From Schaalia odontolytica (GTDB lineage: Bacteria > Actinomycetota > Actinomycetes > Actinomycetales > Actinomycetaceae): a DNA stretch of 6,616 bases. The stretch lies in assembly GCA_958415245.1 (NCBI GenBank), contig CATYYP010000105.1, positions 1 through 6,616 on the forward strand, given 5' to 3'. Position numbers and translations under genes: made by a program. Every line of letters starts with the position of its first letter. Position 1 is the first letter of the stretch. Below the pieces are notes generated by a model that ran no database searches, was not told the origin of the DNA, and worked only from the letters and a program-made list of their open reading frames with translations. Shown here piece by piece: positions 4,439 through 6,616 of this stretch.

Positions 4439-6256
4439 ATGAACCTTAGAAAGAAGCGGTGGATGGTCACCGGCGCGGCCCTCGCAATGGTCGCCTCCCT
4501 GGGCCTGTCCGCCTGTGGTGGCGGCAGCAGCAGCAGTAGCGACGGCGGCCAGGCAGCCAACTCGGAAACCGGAAAGAACGAGGTCACGATGGCCTCGCGT
4601 ACCCCCAACTGGATCTTCCCGGTCTCCGCAAAGGGCTACACGCAGGGCGAGAACGGCCAGTTCATCCAGGCGATGTACCGCCCGCTCTTCGCCTACAAGT
4701 CCACCTCTGAAACCCCCTACAAGATCAACCTCCCCAAGTCCCTGGGCACCGTTCCCGAGGTCTCTGAGGACGGCCTGACCTACACCATCAAGCTGCGCGA
4801 CGACGCCAAGTGGTCCGACGGCACGCCCGTCACCACCCGCGACGTTGAGTTCTGGTGGAACCTCGTCACCAACAACAAGGACGAATGGGCCTCGTACAAG
4901 AAGGGCTTCTTCCCCGACGGTGCCGATCTGAAGATCATCGACGAGCACACGTTCTCGATCACCACCGAGACCAAGTTCGCCCCGGCCTGGTTCATTGACA
5001 ACCAGATCAACAAGGTCGCTCTGCTCCCCCAGCACGCCTGGGACAAGACCAGCGCCGACGAGGCCGTCTCCGACCTCGACCGCACCCCCGAGGGCGCCCA
5101 GAAGGTCTTCGCCTACCTGCAGGGCGAGGCCAAGAACCTGTCCTCCTACGCCACCAACCCGCTGTGGCAGACGGTGAACGGCCCCTGGAAGCTCTCCTCC
5201 TTCACCCCCGACCAGGGCCTCGAGCTCGTCCCCAACGAGAACTACTGGGGCGAGGACAAGCCCAAGATCGACGCGCTGATCTACAAGGCATTCACGGGTG
5301 ACGACGCCGAGTTCAACTCCGTGCGTTCGGGCGCCATCGACTTCGGCTACATCCCCGCCGCGCAGTACAACCAGCGCAAGGCCGTCGAGGACAAGGGCTA
5401 CAACGTCTTCCTGTGGCCCGGCAACTCCATCACCTACCTGGCCCTGAACTTCGCACCCCAGGCCCCCGGCTCGAAGTTCATCAACCAGAAGTACATCCGC
5501 CAGGCGATGCAGCAGCTGATCGACCAGCCGACCCTGTCTGAGAAGATCTGGTCCGGCACCGCCTCCCCGACCTGTGGCCCCGTCCCGATGCCCGCCGAGA
5601 AGACCGGCACCACCGAGGGCTGCGTCTACAAGTTCGATCCGGAAGCCGCCAAGAAGCTCCTCGAGGACCACGGCTGGAAGGTCGTGCCCGACGGTGAAAC
5701 CACCTGCGAGAACCCCGGCACCGGCGCCAACCAGTGTGGCGAGGGCATCGCGGCCGGCGACAAGCTGAGCTTCAAGCTCGTCTCCCAGTCGGGCTTCGTC
5801 TCCACGCACCAGATGTTCGAGGAGATCATCTCCCAGTTCGGCAAGCTCGGCATCAAGATCGACATGAACGAGGTCCCCGACTCGGTCGGCGCCTCTCAGG
5901 CATGTGACGACGAGACCCCCTGCACCTGGGACCTGTCCTTCTTCGGATCCCAGACCTCGTGGGGCTTCCCGATCTACGCCTCCGGCGAGCGCCTCTTCGC
6001 CTCTGACGCTCCCGTCAACCTCGGCCAGTACAAGAACCCCGAGGCTGACAAGCTCATCGAAGAGTCGACCCGCTCCTCCGAGCCCAACGCTCTCCAGGCA
6101 TACAACGACTACCTCGCGGAGGACCTCCCCGTTCTGTGGATGCCCAACCCGTACTACCAGATCACCGCGGTGAAGAAGACGCTCGACCTGGGCGAACTCG
6201 ACGCCACCGGCGACACCTGGCCCGAGGATTGGTCGTGGTCGACCGAAGGTAAGTAA
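4439..6256 (+). CDS. ABC transporter substrate-binding lipoprotein, family 5 (Dpp/Opp type)
   Basis: A 605-residue extracellular solute receptor. Residues 1-26 are a lipoprotein signal: RKKR at 4-7, a hydrophobic stretch from about 9, and the lipobox LSAC with Cys26 as the lipidation site, followed by a Gly/Ser linker (27-38) that includes five serines encoded by an AGC-type triplet run. The family signature is YTIKLRDDAKWSDGTPVTTRDVEFWW (about 115-140, here abbreviated by its key core KWSDGTPVT). The length suits family 5, whose members bind dipeptides, oligopeptides, and sometimes nickel or oligosaccharides. The mature protein has only six further cysteines, in three close pairs (379/395, 423/433, 489/495), probably disulfides. 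It is first in the rightward operon, followed by a cognate DppB/OppB-type permease. Codon use is strongly C-ending, in line with high expression. The ligand cannot be predicted with confidence. Confidence 0.95.
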   Translation: MNLRKKRWMVTGAALAMVASLGLSACGGGSSSSSDGGQAANSETGKNEVTMASRTPNWIFPVSAKGYTQGENGQFIQAMYRPLFAYKSTSETPYKINLPKSLGTVPEVSEDGLTYTIKLRDDAKWSDGTPVTTRDVEFWWNLVTNNKDEWASYKKGFFPDGADLKIIDEHTFSITTETKFAPAWFIDNQINKVALLPQHAWDKTSADEAVSDLDRTPEGAQKVFAYLQGEAKNLSSYATNPLWQTVNGPWKLSSFTPDQGLELVPNENYWGEDKPKIDALIYKAFTGDDAEFNSVRSGAIDFGYIPAAQYNQRKAVEDKGYNVFLWPGNSITYLALNFAPQAPGSKFINQKYIRQAMQQLIDQPTLSEKIWSGTASPTCGPVPMPAEKTGTTEGCVYKFDPEAAKKLLEDHGWKVVPDGETTCENPGTGANQCGEGIAAGDKLSFKLVSQSGFVSTHQMFEEIISQFGKLGIKIDMNEVPDSVGASQACDDETPCTWDLSFFGSQTSWGFPIYASGERLFASDAPVNLGQYKNPEADKLIEESTRSSEPNALQAYNDYLAEDLPVLWMPNPYYQITAVKKTLDLGELDATGDTWPEDWSWSTEGK

Positions 6257-6277
6257 ACCTTCGCCTTGACGCCTCAC

Positions 6278-6317
6278 GGGGCAGGCGCCCGCACCCGCAC
6301 ATGCGGGCGCCTGCCCC
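6278..6317 (+). terminator. Strong intercistronic hairpin (partial terminator or 3'-end stabiliser)
   Basis: GGGGCAGGCGCCCGCA (6278-6293) pairs perfectly over 16 bases with TGCGGGCGCCTGCCCC (6302-6317), leaving an 8-base loop CCCGCACA. It begins 21 bases after the binding-protein stop. It is followed by C, then TTACTGTGG, so there is no U-tract. It sits between the binding protein and the permease, where a hairpin that slows transcription or blocks 3' exonucleases would give more receptor than permease. True termination is possible in a high-GC organism but would then leave the permease on read-through. Confidence 0.75.
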
Positions 6318-6335
6318 CTTACTGTGGAGTTCGCA

Positions 6336-6616
6336 ATGATCCAATTCATCCTCAAACGCCTCGGCCAGGCAGTCGTCGTTGTCTTCCTGGTTACCATCAT
6401 CACCTTCATCCTCCTCCAGTCTCAGCCGGGCGGCGCAGCCCGAGCGGCACTCGGTAAGGATGCGACCCAAGAACAGCTCGCGGCCTTCGACCACGAAAAC
6501 GGTTACGACAAGCCCATCCTCGAGCAATACAAAATCTACGTCACCAAAATTGCGCACGGCGACTTCGGCTACTCCTACCAGCACAACCAGTCTGTGAACG
6601 ACCTACTGGCTGCCCG
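6336..6616 (+). CDS. ABC transporter permease, DppB/OppB type (partial, N-terminus only)
   Basis: The ATG at 6336 is preceded by GTGGAG, with GGAG ending six bases upstream, and opens a frame that stays open for 93 codons to the window end. The start MIQFILKRLGQAVVVVFLVT is typical of the first membrane helix of Opp/DppB permeases (helix about residues 9-29). It continues into an external segment with QPGG, a DKPILEQYKIYV stretch and GDFGYSY, which match the conserved N-terminal pattern of this family (PGDP, LD.P...QY, GD.G.S). It would form half of the membrane channel that takes ligand from the upstream binding protein. The remaining parts, probably a DppC-like permease and ATPases, would lie beyond the window. 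Only the N-terminal fragment, ending around LLAAR, is visible. Confidence 0.93.
   Translation, partial: MIQFILKRLGQAVVVVFLVTIITFILLQSQPGGAARAALGKDATQEQLAAFDHENGYDKPILEQYKIYVTKIAHGDFGYSYQHNQSVNDLLAA

Noticed and set aside
4526..4540. Run of AGC/AGT triplets as a phase-variable repeat
   Set aside because: It is a triplet repeat, so copy-number change would only alter the length of the serine linker and not switch the frame; such linkers are common after lipoboxes.
6278..6317. Calling the hairpin a standard intrinsic terminator that ends the operon
   Set aside because: No U-tract follows, and the permease with its own GGAG site starts 19 bases downstream on the same strand, so full termination is unlikely.
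4397..6409. A 670-codon open frame on the minus strand across the whole receptor gene
   Set aside because: It is in codon register with the receptor gene, so its stops would need TTA, CTA or TCA codons in the sense strand, which this GC-biased gene avoids. The translation is low-complexity (Gly, Val, Leu, Glu, Asp) without recognisable domains, and the sense frame is an unmistakable family-5 lipoprotein.

Overview
The window looks like a chromosomal segment of a high-GC Gram-positive actinobacterium. The coding regions are GC-rich with strong G/C bias at third codon positions, the binding protein has a lipoprotein signal followed by a Gly/Ser linker, and ribosome binding sites are of the GGAG type. 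The overall feel is of Actinomyces/Schaalia-like oral or mucosal Actinomycetales; that genus-level placement is an impression, not something the sequence proves.

Layout: two divergent transcription units share a 249-bp AT-richer control region (4190-4438). Leftwards on the minus strand run a ROK-family repressor-like regulator (4189-3041), an M81/MlrC-like metallopeptidase (3044-1587), a ROK-family sugar kinase (1590-658) and a CutC-family TIM-barrel protein (661 to beyond base 1, C-terminus cut off). All three junctions are 4-bp start/stop overlaps (ATGA, ATGA, GTGA), so this is a compact, probably translationally coupled operon. Rightwards on the plus strand run a family-5 (Dpp/Opp-type) lipoprotein substrate-binding protein (4439-6256), a perfect 16-bp-stem hairpin (6278-6317), and the start of an Opp/DppB-type permease (6336 to beyond the end).

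How the parts may fit: the transporter would capture and import a peptide-like or sugar-containing ligand. The M81 enzyme would cleave or open it, the ROK kinase would phosphorylate a released (amino)sugar, and the CutC-like protein would act on it or on a by-product. The ROK regulator would sense the ligand and control both promoters from the shared control region, which holds several palindromes and five copies of TGTCA/TGACA. The divergon structure is seen directly. The substrate and the metabolic role of the CutC member are inference. No mobile element, CRISPR array, tRNA or rRNA was seen.
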